A stretch of DNA of 64,000 bases from JADGRA01 sp052143535 (GTDB lineage Bacteria; Myxococcota; Myxococcia; Myxococcales; Myxococcaceae), in NCBI GenBank assembly GCA_052143535.1, contig JBKQSS010000061.1:206852-270851 (forward strand). Reading direction: 5' to 3'. Below are positions 1 through 8,473 of this stretch, in pieces. Position 1 is the first letter of the stretch; each line of letters begins with the position of its first letter. A program made the translations under genes and the position numbers. Under the pieces are notes generated by a model, which did not search any database, was not told the DNA's origin, and saw nothing but the letters and a program-made list of their open reading frames with translations.

Positions 1-1
1 G

Positions 2-1246
2 CAGCTCATCGCGGTGGACGGGGCCGAGGTGGAGATGCAGGACCCCGACCTCCGGCTCAAGCCCCTCGGCCGCACAACCCGCCCGCTGAGCGCTCGCAAC
101 ACCACCTCCAACCGCTTCTCGGTGACGGTGCGCGCCCTCACCGAGGCCGACTTGGCGCACTTGCCGTTGGCCGCCGCGGAGGTGAACCGCCTCGGGGTGG
201 TGAATTACTTCGACAGCCAGCGCTTTGGCTCGCTGAAGCACGGCCAGGGCTACATCGCCAAGGACTTGCTGCGGGGGGACTTCGAGGCGGCGCTGAAGAA
301 TTACCTGGCCCAGCCCTCCAGCCTGGACCGCACCGACGACGCCAAGGTGAAGGAATTCTGGCGCCAGCACTGGGGTGACTGGAGTCGCCGCTGTCCCTTC
401 GAAGCGGGCCGCCGGTACGAGCGCATCCTCATCAGCCTCAGGGCGCACCCTGAGGACTGGCTCCGCGCCTTTCTGCAAATTGATGCCGACTACCGGGCCC
501 TTCTCCTCTTCACCTACCAAAGCTGGCTGTGGAACGAGGGAGTGCGAAGGCTTTTGCAGCTGACGCTGCCGCGCACCAGCCTCTTCCCGATGCGCTACCA
601 GGCCGGCACGCTGCTCTTCCACACCGACGCCGACCCGGCGACGTTGGCTTTCTTGCGCACCGCCACCTTCCCGTTGCTGGCCCCGGCCACTCGCCTCGAG
701 GAGCCGCGCGTGGCCGAGGCCGTCCGCTGGGCGCTGGGCAAGGAAAAGCTGACGCTCGAGGCCCTCCGCATCCCCGAGGCCGAACGGCTGCTGTACTTCA
801 AGCACGAGGAGCGCCCGGTGCTGGTGCAGCCGCAGAAGCTGGTGCTCGGCCGGGTGGCGCCGGACGAGTTGAATCGCGGCCTGTCCAAGCTGAATGTCGC
901 CTTCACGCTTTCTCCCGGCAGCTACGCCACCCTGGTGGTGAAGCGCCTCTTTCACCGCGCGGGCGCCCCAGCCGAGGAGCCCAAAGGGGCGGAAATCCCC
1001 TGGCGCTCCGGAGAGCACACCCCGTACACCCGGCGCGAGCCCGGGACGCGCCCGGCGGCGCCCGCGCCAGAGGGTGCTGGCGCTGAGCGCCGCCGCCCGG
1101 AGGCCCGCGCCAGGCCACTGCCAGCGGCGCCGCTACCCACCGCCCCGCCGCCGCTTGGCTTTCGGGCGCAGGCGCGGGAGAAAAAGTTGGCCCGGGCCGC
1201 CGCCAGAGCGGCCGACAAGGGCCTGCGCAAACCCTCGAAAGCCTAA
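2..1246 (+). CDS. truD: tRNA pseudouridine synthase D (TruD), 5' end cut by window
   Basis: TruD makes pseudouridine 13 in tRNA. The reading frame is open to the window edge, so the GTG at 14 is only an internal codon and the gene starts upstream. The visible part carries the TruD-family block NYFDSQRFGS (near residue 65), followed by the insertion/TRUD region. The catalytic Asp of the family lies N-terminal to this block and is therefore outside the window. The C-terminal ~80 residues are Pro/Ala/Arg-rich low-complexity sequence ending in a basic tail, longer than in typical TruD. Family assignment is firm from the motif; the function of the tail is unknown. Confidence 0.85.
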   Translation, partial: QLIAVDGAEVEMQDPDLRLKPLGRTTRPLSARNTTSNRFSVTVRALTEADLAHLPLAAAEVNRLGVVNYFDSQRFGSLKHGQGYIAKDLLRGDFEAALKNYLAQPSSLDRTDDAKVKEFWRQHWGDWSRRCPFEAGRRYERILISLRAHPEDWLRAFLQIDADYRALLLFTYQSWLWNEGVRRLLQLTLPRTSLFPMRYQAGTLLFHTDADPATLAFLRTATFPLLAPATRLEEPRVAEAVRWALGKEKLTLEALRIPEAERLLYFKHEERPVLVQPQKLVLGRVAPDELNRGLSKLNVAFTLSPGSYATLVVKRLFHRAGAPAEEPKGAEIPWRSGEHTPYTRREPGTRPAAPAPEGAGAERRRPEARARPLPAAPLPTAPPPLGFRAQAREKKLARAAARAADKGLRKPSKA

Positions 1247-1415
1247 GGTACGCAAAGGTGTGCGAAGGTGGTAAGAGCTTGAAACTTCGACGTTTCCACA
1301 GGAGAGGCGCACCACTGCACGTGGAGGGCAATGGCACCGGCGGGGCTGCGTAGAGAGGACTGTGACCGCGCTCTCCTCCCTGTCGCTTCCAGGCCTCCCG
1401 GCCGCACTGGGCATC

Positions 1416-1991
1416 ATGCTGGCCGAGCGAACGCCCCCGCTGCCGTACCGCGCCGAGGTGCAGGCCGCACGGCGCGGGGACCGCTCTGCCTTTGAGACGC
1501 TGGTGCGCAGCGTCCAGCGGCCGGTGTACGGGCTGTGCCTGCGGTTGTTGCGCGTCGAGGCGGAGGCCTCCGAAATCGCCCAGGAGGCTTTTCTGCGCGC
1601 CTACCAACACCTCCACCGCTACGACGACGGCAAGCCCTTCGACTTGTGGGTGATGGCCATCGCGAGAAACCTCTGCCTGGACTTGCTGCGCCGCCGCAGC
1701 CGCATGCTCACCGACAACGTGGATGACATGCACGAGATGCTGCCTTCGGGCGAAGCAAGCCAGGAGGATGGCGTCATCGCCGGCGAAGAGCGCCGTTCTC
1801 TCGAATCCGCCCTGTCGACTCTTTCCGTCGACGACCGGGAAGTTTTGAGCCTTTATTACGTCCAGAAGCGCACCACCAAGGAGATTGCGGTGGTGATGGG
1901 GGTCGCTCCAGGGACCATCATGGCCCGGCTGTTCCGGGCTCGAGAGAAGCTCCGCAAGCGGATGACCGCCCAGCCCGAGGAAGCAGCGTGA
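1416..1991 (+). CDS. ECF-type RNA polymerase sigma factor
   Basis: A 191-residue sigma-70 family factor of the ECF size class. Region 2 spans roughly residues 18-75 (core-binding and -10 recognition; note EIAQEAFLRAY). Region 4 spans about 130-185, with a helix-turn-helix around TTKEIAVVMGVAPGTIMARL. There is no region 1 or 3. I chose the ATG at 1416; the in-frame GTG at 1362 would add 18 residues unlike the family. The stop overlaps the next start by 4 bases (ATGA), so it is translationally coupled to a zinc-type anti-sigma factor. The inducing signal is unknown. About 170 bases separate it from truD and presumably hold the promoter; I could not fix a -35/-10 pair there. Confidence 0.9.
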   Translation: MLAERTPPLPYRAEVQAARRGDRSAFETLVRSVQRPVYGLCLRLLRVEAEASEIAQEAFLRAYQHLHRYDDGKPFDLWVMAIARNLCLDLLRRRSRMLTDNVDDMHEMLPSGEASQEDGVIAGEERRSLESALSTLSVDDREVLSLYYVQKRTTKEIAVVMGVAPGTIMARLFRAREKLRKRMTAQPEEAA

Positions 1992-2491
1992 TGGACTGCC
2001 CCGAACTCGAAGTTTTGTTTGCGGCGCAGCTCGACGGCACGGACGAGTACGCCGAGCACGTCGCGAGCTGCCCCCACTGCGCCGAGCAGCTCGAGGAGCA
2101 CCGCCAGCTGGAGAAGGACCTCTTTCGCCTGGCGGACCCGCTGCCGCCGGTGGACCTGGTCGCCCGAGTGATGCAGCGGGTGGCAGCCGAGCCGCTGCCG
2201 GTGCGCGCCGAAGTGCGAGCCGGCCTGTCCATTCTCGCCGCGACGTTGATGGCAGCGGTGCTCAGCTTCGTCGCCACCCGGGGGCCGATTGGGCTGCTCG
2301 GCGCGTCCGCCGCCCGCGCGATGGTCAGTTGGAAGACGGCGCTGTGGAGCCTCAACCACGCCTTGCAGGTGGTGTGGACCACCACCGCCATCCCGTTGAC
2401 CGCTTCCTTGTGCCTGTTGCTCTTCCTTTCGCTGGTCGGCCTGCGCCGGGTGGCCACGCCCCGCACCGTGGAAATTGAGGTCCATCCATGA
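1988..2491 (+). CDS. Zinc-binding anti-sigma factor (membrane)
   Basis: A 167-residue protein with an N-terminal zinc anti-sigma motif, H-x3-C-x2-C (HVASCPHC near residue 24), plus an upstream Cys4 that can act as a further ligand. Two hydrophobic segments follow (about residues 75-105 and 135-158), so it should sit in the inner membrane with the zinc domain in the cytoplasm. It is expected to hold the co-encoded ECF factor inactive until a signal releases it. It overlaps the sigma gene by 4 bases and the downstream STN/bactofilin-like gene by 4 bases, forming a three-gene operon. No periplasmic sensor domain of recognised type is visible. Confidence 0.8.
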   Translation: MMDCPELEVLFAAQLDGTDEYAEHVASCPHCAEQLEEHRQLEKDLFRLADPLPPVDLVARVMQRVAAEPLPVRAEVRAGLSILAATLMAAVLSFVATRGPIGLLGASAARAMVSWKTALWSLNHALQVVWTTTAIPLTASLCLLLFLSLVGLRRVATPRTVEIEVHP

Positions 2492-3936
2492 AGTGGCCCA
2501 CCCTGGCGCTCGCCGCGGCCCTCGGGCTGTCGGTCACCACGCCAGCGCTGGGCGCCGCTGCCAGTAAGGCGGCTGACGCCCAACCCCGCATTAGCCTCAA
2601 CTACCGGGGCCCTTTGAGTGAGGCGGTGAAGCGCATCGCCGACGACGCGAAGCTCAGCGTGGTGGTCCGCGGCAATTTCCAGGAGGCCGGGGACTTCCAC
2701 TTCGAGAACGTGCCGGCCGAGGAGGCGCTGGAGACGCTGGCCGCGGCCTACGGGCTGACCCTCGAGCATCACGGCTCGGTCTTCACGCTCCGACCGCCGA
2801 GTCCCGCCGAGCTGGCGCAGAAGAGCGCGCCGCGTGCGGCGCTGGCAGCCCTGCCTCCCCTTCCTCCAGTGCCTCCGAGCCCGCCCTCTCCGCCGAGCCC
2901 GAGCGTTGGCTCCAAGGGCCAGGCCTCGGACGAGGAAGCCGACTCCGACTCCGACTCCGACTCCGAGTCACAAGCCGACGACGAGCAGCAGGCCGCTGAG
3001 GACCGCCGGCAAGCCGCCGAGGAACGCAAGCAAGCGGCTTCTGAGCGCCGCACCGAGCTGCGCGACCGGCTGCGGGAGATGAAGGAGAAGCTGCGCGGAC
3101 TTCCGCACCACCCGAGCAACGAGTGCGATGTCTCGGTGACCGGAAACTACACGGTGGAGGAAGGGCAGGAAGCCTGTGACGTGGTGGTCTTCGGCGGCAA
3201 CCTGGACGTCCTCGGCCGGGTGACTGGCGACGTCGCCGTCTACGGCGGCAACGTGCACGTCGGCTCGGACGCCGAGGTGCAGGGTGACGTGGTGGCCTTC
3301 GGTGGCGAAGTCCACGTGGACGAGGGCGCCGAAGTCCACGGCGAGCAAATGTCCTTCGGCGGCTCCAGCGGCAACGGAGTCATGACCAAGGGCGCCAAGG
3401 CCTGGCGCAACGTCACCAACGCCCACACCGAGAGCTCCAGTGGTTCGAGCCTGGGCTGGAGCATTCCCCGCTTCTTGCTCAAATTCGCCGCCTTCTTCGG
3501 GCTCTCCTTCATCTTCTTGATGTTCGTCCCGGCGCGGATGAAGCAGATTGAAGCCGAGGTGAAGCGCGAGCCGGTGAAGTGCGCGGTGGCTGGATTGGTT
3601 GGCTCGGTGGCCCTGGTGCCCCTGTCCATCATGCTGGCGGTGCTGGTCATCATCGGCTGGCCCTTCCTGGTCGTCCTCTGGTTGCTCGTCCTGTTGGGCG
3701 TGGGGATGGGCGCCACCACCATTGCGGCGGAGATTGGGACGCGGCTGCCAGTGCTCAAGTCGACGCGCAAGACACAGGCCGCCGTCCTGGCGGTGGGCAT
3801 TGGGGTCCTGCTGCTGGCCGAGCTCATCCCCTACCTCGGGCCGCTGTCGCTGGTGGTGGTGGCGATGGTGTCTCTCGGGGCGGTCATCCGCACCCGCTTC
3901 GGGGGCAAGCCGCAAGGCTACCCCACCCCCATTTGA
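2488..3936 (+). CDS. Secreted/membrane protein with STN-like and bactofilin-like domains
   Basis: A 482-residue protein with an unusual domain string. It has a signal peptide (about 1-23), then an STN/secretin-N-like domain (about 33-96; pattern AVKRIADDAKLSVVV then VPAEEALETLAAAYGLTL). A Pro/Ser-rich linker and a strongly charged Asp-Ser then Glu/Arg/Gln coiled stretch (about 145-210) follow. Next is a repeat of beta-helix type with alternating Gly and Val (about 212-292; VVFGGNLDVLGRVTGDV), as in bactofilins/polymer-forming proteins, and then about four membrane segments (330-465). It is the third gene of the sigma/anti-sigma operon and overlaps it by 4 bases. Function unknown; a cell-envelope sensor or scaffold is my inference. 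Confidence 0.65.
   Translation: MKWPTLALAAALGLSVTTPALGAAASKAADAQPRISLNYRGPLSEAVKRIADDAKLSVVVRGNFQEAGDFHFENVPAEEALETLAAAYGLTLEHHGSVFTLRPPSPAELAQKSAPRAALAALPPLPPVPPSPPSPPSPSVGSKGQASDEEADSDSDSDSESQADDEQQAAEDRRQAAEERKQAASERRTELRDRLREMKEKLRGLPHHPSNECDVSVTGNYTVEEGQEACDVVVFGGNLDVLGRVTGDVAVYGGNVHVGSDAEVQGDVVAFGGEVHVDEGAEVHGEQMSFGGSSGNGVMTKGAKAWRNVTNAHTESSSGSSLGWSIPRFLLKFAAFFGLSFIFLMFVPARMKQIEAEVKREPVKCAVAGLVGSVALVPLSIMLAVLVIIGWPFLVVLWLLVLLGVGMGATTIAAEIGTRLPVLKSTRKTQAAVLAVGIGVLLLAELIPYLGPLSLVVVAMVSLGAVIRTRFGGKPQGYPTPI
2941..2964 (+). repeat. Hexanucleotide tandem repeat inside the STN/bactofilin-like gene
   Basis: Four head-to-tail copies of GACTCC encode Asp-Ser repeats in the acidic linker. Unit length is a multiple of three, so copy-number change would alter linker length without a frameshift. 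Confidence 0.7.
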
Positions 3937-4077
3937 GGGGCCGCCCTCCGGGCCCGCGTCTTCCTGCTTTTTGGAAAGGCGGAAGGCCCTTCTTGGGACG
4001 GCCGCATTGAGCCGGCCAACCCGAGGGCGCTATAGCAGGCGCTCCCGTTCCCCCCCCCGCCCTTGGGAGCCGCCTCG

Positions 4078-5808
4078 ATGTCGCTCACCGCCTCCTTCCC
4101 GAAACTCGCCTCCGCCATCGGCGCCTTCAACACGGCCGGGCAACTCGGCCCGGACCCGCTCGCGGCCCTCTACCCCGAGCGCCGCCGGGAGTACTCCCTC
4201 TTCTCCAACCTCCTCTCGGACAAAGACTTGGAGGCCCTTCGGCCCTACCTCTTCTGCCACGCGGGCAACATTCCCCAGCGCTCCGGAGACAAGCCGGTCC
4301 GCGTCACCAACTTCATCGCCGGCCAGTGGAGCCTGCCGGCCAAAGGAGAGCTGGCGCTGTTGCGGAGCCTGGCCGACCGCCGGATTGCGCTGATGGAGGT
4401 ACCGGCCTCAAGCCAGGAGGACGTGGAGCGGGCGGTGGCCGCCGCCGACGCCGCCTGGAAGAGCCTCTCCTGGGCAGAGGAGGTTTTCAGCTACCGCAAG
4501 CACGTGGTGAAGAATTGGAGCCGGATGCTCGACTACTTCACCGAGGACTGCCTGCGGGAAATCCGCCAGCAGATTCCCAAAACGCGCCTCGAGGCCCAGA
4601 AGGACTTCTTCGAGGCCAAGCGGGCCGCCGACCACCTGGAGGGCTCGGCCGAAGCAGCCATCCAGGGCGAGCTCCTGCCGCCGATGGTGCCCGGCCAAAG
4701 CTACTGGCGGAACGCCTACTTGCCGGCCGGGGTCAGCGTCATCATCTCCCCGATGAATTTCATTTACGGCATTCCCGGCATCCACCTGATGGGCGCCTAC
4801 CTGGCTGGGGTGCCCTTCATCTACAAGGGCCACCCCTTCGCCGCGCTGAGCAACACCACCATGGTGCGGATGCTGCTCGCCGCTGGGGCGGACCCGGCCT
4901 ACGTGCAGAAGGTGGAAGGCTTCGGCGGCGGTATCGCCAGTCTCGCCACGGACCGGCGGGTGGCGGTGGTGGCGGTCACCGGCTCCAGCGAAACGGCGCG
5001 CAAAATTCAAACCGGCCGTGGCCTCAACCGGCTGCGCTTCGAGGGGGGCGGCTGCAACTGGGCCTTTGTAGACGACGGCTACAGCGAGGCCGAGCTGAAG
5101 CGCATTGCCGTCCGTCTCACCTACGCCAAGCTCGGCTTTGGCTCGCACAAGTGCACCTCGCTTCACGGCATCGCTGCCTCGGCCAAGACGCTGGATAGCC
5201 TGTTGCCCTTCATCGACGAGGAGATGGGCAGCTGGCGGGTGGCGGACCCGCGCGAGGCCACCGACGACAAGGTGGTGAGCCCTCTTATGGTGCACAAGGC
5301 GCAGACCCTTCTGGACATTGTGGCCGCGGCCAAGAAGCAGCCCGGGGTGAGCGTGCTGCGCGAGGGCGGCCGCGCCGAGGGAGCCTACGGTGAGCACGCG
5401 GAGGCGGTGAAGCCGGCCCTGTTGCGCATCCGAGCGGACACCACGGTGCGAATCAACTGGGATGGCAAGGGCGTGGGGGACTTTCCTTTGGCCACGACCG
5501 AGTTTTTCATGCCCATTCTGGTGGGGATGGAGCTGCCCGACTTCGAGAGTTACGTACGCTTCTGTCTCTTCGACAACCCCCATGACCTCGCCACCTCAGT
5601 CTGGACGCGCGATGACAAGAAGCTGCAGCTCGCCCGTCGGACGCTGGGCGGGATGCTGAAGGAAAACGACGGCACCGACTCGGCCCTGGAGTGGGAGGAG
5701 TTCGGTGCCTCGGGCATCGGCGAGTCCGGCAACATGGGCGTCGGCGAGGTGACGGCCACCTTCAGCATTTACAGCCGGCGCCAAAAGGGCAGACACCTCA
5801 CCTTCTGA
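4078..5808 (+). CDS. Aldehyde dehydrogenase family protein
   Basis: A 576-residue NAD(P)-dependent aldehyde dehydrogenase fold enzyme, oxidising an aldehyde to the acid. Visible landmarks are SPMNF (cofactor-side strand), TGSSETARKIQ (the TGS nucleotide motif), FEGGG (the general-base Glu region, replacing LELGG), the nucleophile Cys in GSHKCTSL (Cys359 counting from this start), and TEFFMPIL near the C-terminal Glu-Phe cofactor motif. Sequence is distant from classical ALDH classes; semialdehyde dehydrogenases such as P5C dehydrogenase are the nearest in flavour, but the substrate cannot be read. ATG 4078 is preferred over GTG 4063. It sits upstream of DUF456, cytochrome c and two flavin dehydrogenases on the same strand. 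Confidence 0.75.
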   Translation: MSLTASFPKLASAIGAFNTAGQLGPDPLAALYPERRREYSLFSNLLSDKDLEALRPYLFCHAGNIPQRSGDKPVRVTNFIAGQWSLPAKGELALLRSLADRRIALMEVPASSQEDVERAVAAADAAWKSLSWAEEVFSYRKHVVKNWSRMLDYFTEDCLREIRQQIPKTRLEAQKDFFEAKRAADHLEGSAEAAIQGELLPPMVPGQSYWRNAYLPAGVSVIISPMNFIYGIPGIHLMGAYLAGVPFIYKGHPFAALSNTTMVRMLLAAGADPAYVQKVEGFGGGIASLATDRRVAVVAVTGSSETARKIQTGRGLNRLRFEGGGCNWAFVDDGYSEAELKRIAVRLTYAKLGFGSHKCTSLHGIAASAKTLDSLLPFIDEEMGSWRVADPREATDDKVVSPLMVHKAQTLLDIVAAAKKQPGVSVLREGGRAEGAYGEHAEAVKPALLRIRADTTVRINWDGKGVGDFPLATTEFFMPILVGMELPDFESYVRFCLFDNPHDLATSVWTRDDKKLQLARRTLGGMLKENDGTDSALEWEEFGASGIGESGNMGVGEVTATFSIYSRRQKGRHLTF

Positions 5809-5826
5809 GGCCGCGACCTCAGGGCA

Positions 5827-6333
5827 GTGCCAAGAGGGACGGACGTGGCCATGGTGTGGCTCGGGTGGACACTCTCGCTGGTGCTGCTCGCCGTGGGCTT
5901 CCTCGGGGTTTGGCTGCCGGCGGTGCCCGGGCTTCCACTGATGGCGCTCGGCGCCTTCGTCCACAAACTTCTGGTGCCGGGCGTCCTCTCCTGGTGGACG
6001 GTGGGCATTTTCGCTGCGGTGGCTGCGTTGGGCTTCGGCGTCGACTTTGCCGCCACCGCGCTCGCCAGCCGGCGCGCCGGCGCCACCAAGGCCGGCGTGT
6101 GGGGCGCGGTCGTAGGCGGGCTGGTGGGCCTCTTCTTCGGCCTTCCGGGGCTGCTGTTGGGACCGGTGTTGGGGGCCGCGGTGGGCGAGTTGGTGCTGTC
6201 GCGCCGAAGCCCAGCCGACGCGGTGAAGTCGGGTGTCGGCGCTGGGCTGGGGGTGCTGGCCGGCTCGCTCGGAAAGGGCCTCCTCGGGCTCGGGCTCCTC
6301 GTCCTCTTCACCCTCAACTGCTTCGTCTCCTAG
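5827..6333 (+). CDS. DUF456 family membrane protein
   Basis: A 168-residue, Gly/Leu/Val-rich integral membrane protein with about four to five hydrophobic segments. The pattern matches DUF456: a first hairpin with WLPAVPGLPLM, then a glycine-rich block KAGVWGAVVGGLVGLFFGLPGLLLGPVLGA (two overlapping stretches). The exact start is uncertain: GTG 5845 or ATG 5851 would give a better N-terminus. It follows the aldehyde dehydrogenase by 18 bases and may be co-transcribed. Molecular function of the family is not established. Confidence 0.75.
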   Translation: MPRGTDVAMVWLGWTLSLVLLAVGFLGVWLPAVPGLPLMALGAFVHKLLVPGVLSWWTVGIFAAVAALGFGVDFAATALASRRAGATKAGVWGAVVGGLVGLFFGLPGLLLGPVLGAAVGELVLSRRSPADAVKSGVGAGLGVLAGSLGKGLLGLGLLVLFTLNCFVS

Positions 6334-6522
6334 CCCCAAGCCCCCCCCCCCGTGGGCCCCTTGCCCCGAGAGCCCCCCTTTTCACCCCAGTTGGGCCGCA
6401 GTTTCCTTTTCTCGGCAGCCGGGCGACATGGCATGTTGCTCGGCTGCGGGACGCAAAAAGAGGGGCTTCCCGCCGGGAGCGCTCCTTGAAGACTCCTCGA
6501 AAGGCCCCCCCGGGCAGGTGGC

Positions 6523-7071
6523 ATGAACTGGCGCAAAGCCCCTTGGGTATGGCTGGCGGTCGCGGCCGGTCTCCTTCTGGCGGTGGCCGCAGCGCTGGGA
6601 GCGGGCCTTTATGACGTTTCGGCAACCGCCAAACCGTGGGGACTCGAGGAGGGGCTGGCCAACTTCGTGGTGGACCATTCGGTGGCTCGGCGCGCGCCCA
6701 AGGGGCCCAACCCCGTCCTTGCCACGCCGGAGGTGCTGGCCCGCGGGCTGGCCGAATACCGGCATCACTGCCTCGTCTGCCATGGGGCGCCCGGGCTTCG
6801 GCCAAGCGGCATTGCCAAAGGCCTCAACCCAGAAGCACCGGACCTCGCCGCGGCAGACCCCCAGGAGGCCTCCGACGGCGAGCTCTTCCAAGTCATCTCC
6901 TCGGGCATCCGCATGTCCGGCATGCCGGCCTTCTCCAAGAGCGAGTCGAGCGAGACGCTGTGGAAGCTGGTGGCCTTTGTCCGCCACCTGCCGAAGCTGT
7001 CCGATGCCGAGCGCGCTGCGCTGGAGGAAGGCTCCCGCCCACGCCCCGAAGCGAAGCCCGAGGCGCCCTAG
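6523..7071 (+). CDS. Membrane-anchored monohaem c-type cytochrome
   Basis: A 182-residue protein with one N-terminal hydrophobic anchor (about 5-27) and one cytochrome c domain. The haem attachment motif is CLVCH (near residue 84), and a likely axial Met lies in GIRMSGMPAF (near 130). The C-terminus is an Arg/Pro/Glu-rich tail. Placed in the periplasm, tethered to the inner membrane, it would carry single electrons. The next gene, 67 bases downstream, encodes an iron-sulfur flavoprotein, which suggests that the cytochrome accepts electrons from that dehydrogenase; this link is inference from position. Confidence 0.85.
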   Translation: MNWRKAPWVWLAVAAGLLLAVAAALGAGLYDVSATAKPWGLEEGLANFVVDHSVARRAPKGPNPVLATPEVLARGLAEYRHHCLVCHGAPGLRPSGIAKGLNPEAPDLAAADPQEASDGELFQVISSGIRMSGMPAFSKSESSETLWKLVAFVRHLPKLSDAERAALEEGSRPRPEAKPEAP

Positions 7072-7138
7072 CCACGCCGCGCTGAAGCGCTTCCGGCCGC
7101 CCGTCCTCCCAGCGTAGAAGGGGCCGCCCGCCTCCACC

Positions 7139-8473
7139 ATGCGCCGCCTCGTCCCCGTCCCTCAGGAAGCTTTGGTCAGCGTCGACTTCGAGGGCGAGCC
7201 CGTCCAGGGACGAGCGGGCGAGCCGGTAGCCGTCTCGCTCCTGGCCGCCGGACACAGCGTGCTGTCCCGCAGCATTAAGTACCACCGCCCACGGGGCCCC
7301 TTCTGTCTGGCCGCTGCCTGCTCTCACTGTCTGTTGCGCATCGACGGCACGCCCAACCTCTTCTCCTGCCGCGTCCCAGCGCAGCAGGGCATGGTGCTGC
7401 AGCGGCAAAACAGCTACCCCTCGGCGAAGGTGGACGTCTTCTCGGCCATTGACTGGCTCTTCCCCGGCGGACTGGACCACCACGCCATGTTTGCCGGTGT
7501 CCCGGTGGCCGAGCGCCTGATGGTGAAGGTGGCCCGCCACCTGGCCGGGCTGGGGCTGTTGCCGGACGCGGTGGCAAAGGAGCGCGCCCCACCGGAATGG
7601 CTTGAGACTCCCATCGCCATTGCCGGCGGCGGCGCTGCCGGGTTGGCCGCCGCCCAGGCGCTCGCCGCCCAGGGCGTCCCCTTCGTCCTCCTCGAGCGCG
7701 AGGAGGCCCTCGGTGGGCGCTGGCGGCTGGGGGCCCCGGAGCCCGGGGCACCGGCCAGCCTCGAGCTCGCCGAAGGGACGGGGACGGTGCGGCTGCACAC
7801 CACGGTGCTGGGGCTATACGCCAGTGCGCAGGGGCGCTTTCTCGCCGCCCTCGGTCGCGGTGCGGAGGGCCCCCGGCTGGTGCTCGTCCGGGCGCCACGC
7901 TTCCTCTTGGCGCTGGGCGGGCATTCGCCGCTGTTGCCCTTCATCGACAATGACTTGCCGGGCGTCTTCAGCGGGCGCGCCGTCAGCGACTTGGTGCGCC
8001 GCCGGGGCGTCCTGCCCGCCGAGTCCCCGGCGGTGGTGGGCCATGGGCCCGAGTTGGCCGCCCTGGCGCACCTCCTCACTGAGGCGGGAGCGCCGCCGGT
8101 GTTGCTTCTGGACACCGGGCGCACCCCGGCCGAGGGCGCGCTTTCCGGCACCGTCCTCGAGGCCAGCGGGCGCGCGCGGGTGCAGTCCCTCAGTGTCGAG
8201 CTCTACGGCGGGGGCCGGAAAAAAGTGGCCTGCGACGCCGTCGTCCTCTCGGTGCCCCCCACCCCGGCCTACGAGGTGGCCTGCCACGCCGGAGCGCGCA
8301 TTGTCTTTCGCCCGGAGCTGGGCGTCTTCGCGGTGGACGCGGACGCCGAGGGGAAGACGGCCTCCGAGGGCGTCTACGTGGCTGGGGACGCCCTGGGCGG
8401 CGCCACCGCGGCGCAAGCCGCCGAGTCAGGGCGCCGGGCAGCCGCCGCCCTGACGCGCGAGGTAGAAGCGTGA
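7139..8473 (+). CDS. [2Fe-2S]/FAD oxidoreductase, sarcosine oxidase alpha / HcnAB-like
   Basis: A 444-residue fusion. Residues ~10-110 form a [2Fe-2S] domain of the Fer2_4 type seen at the N-terminus of sarcosine oxidase alpha and in HcnA. The cysteine ligands are in CLAAACSHCLL and FSCR, and the family block SIKYHRPRGPF is present. Residues ~155-440 are a pyridine-nucleotide-disulfide-type FAD fold with IAGGGAAGLAAAQAL and a closing GVYVAGDALGG motif. The BFD-type iron-sulfur domain usual in such subunits is missing here and is found instead on the next gene, which this one overlaps by 4 bases (GTGA). Probably one subunit of a dye-linked amino/imino acid dehydrogenase; substrate unknown. Confidence 0.8.
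   Translation: MRRLVPVPQEALVSVDFEGEPVQGRAGEPVAVSLLAAGHSVLSRSIKYHRPRGPFCLAAACSHCLLRIDGTPNLFSCRVPAQQGMVLQRQNSYPSAKVDVFSAIDWLFPGGLDHHAMFAGVPVAERLMVKVARHLAGLGLLPDAVAKERAPPEWLETPIAIAGGGAAGLAAAQALAAQGVPFVLLEREEALGGRWRLGAPEPGAPASLELAEGTGTVRLHTTVLGLYASAQGRFLAALGRGAEGPRLVLVRAPRFLLALGGHSPLLPFIDNDLPGVFSGRAVSDLVRRRGVLPAESPAVVGHGPELAALAHLLTEAGAPPVLLLDTGRTPAEGALSGTVLEASGRARVQSLSVELYGGGRKKVACDAVVLSVPPTPAYEVACHAGARIVFRPELGVFAVDADAEGKTASEGVYVAGDALGGATAAQAAESGRRAAAALTREVEA

Noticed and set aside
1247..1415. Possible autoregulated ECF promoter (GAAAC near 1280)
   Set aside because: No matching -10 element at the right distance could be fixed.
903..1733. 276-codon minus-strand open frame over truD and the sigma gene
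   Set aside because: Runs antisense to two genes with clear motifs and shows only low-complexity sequence.
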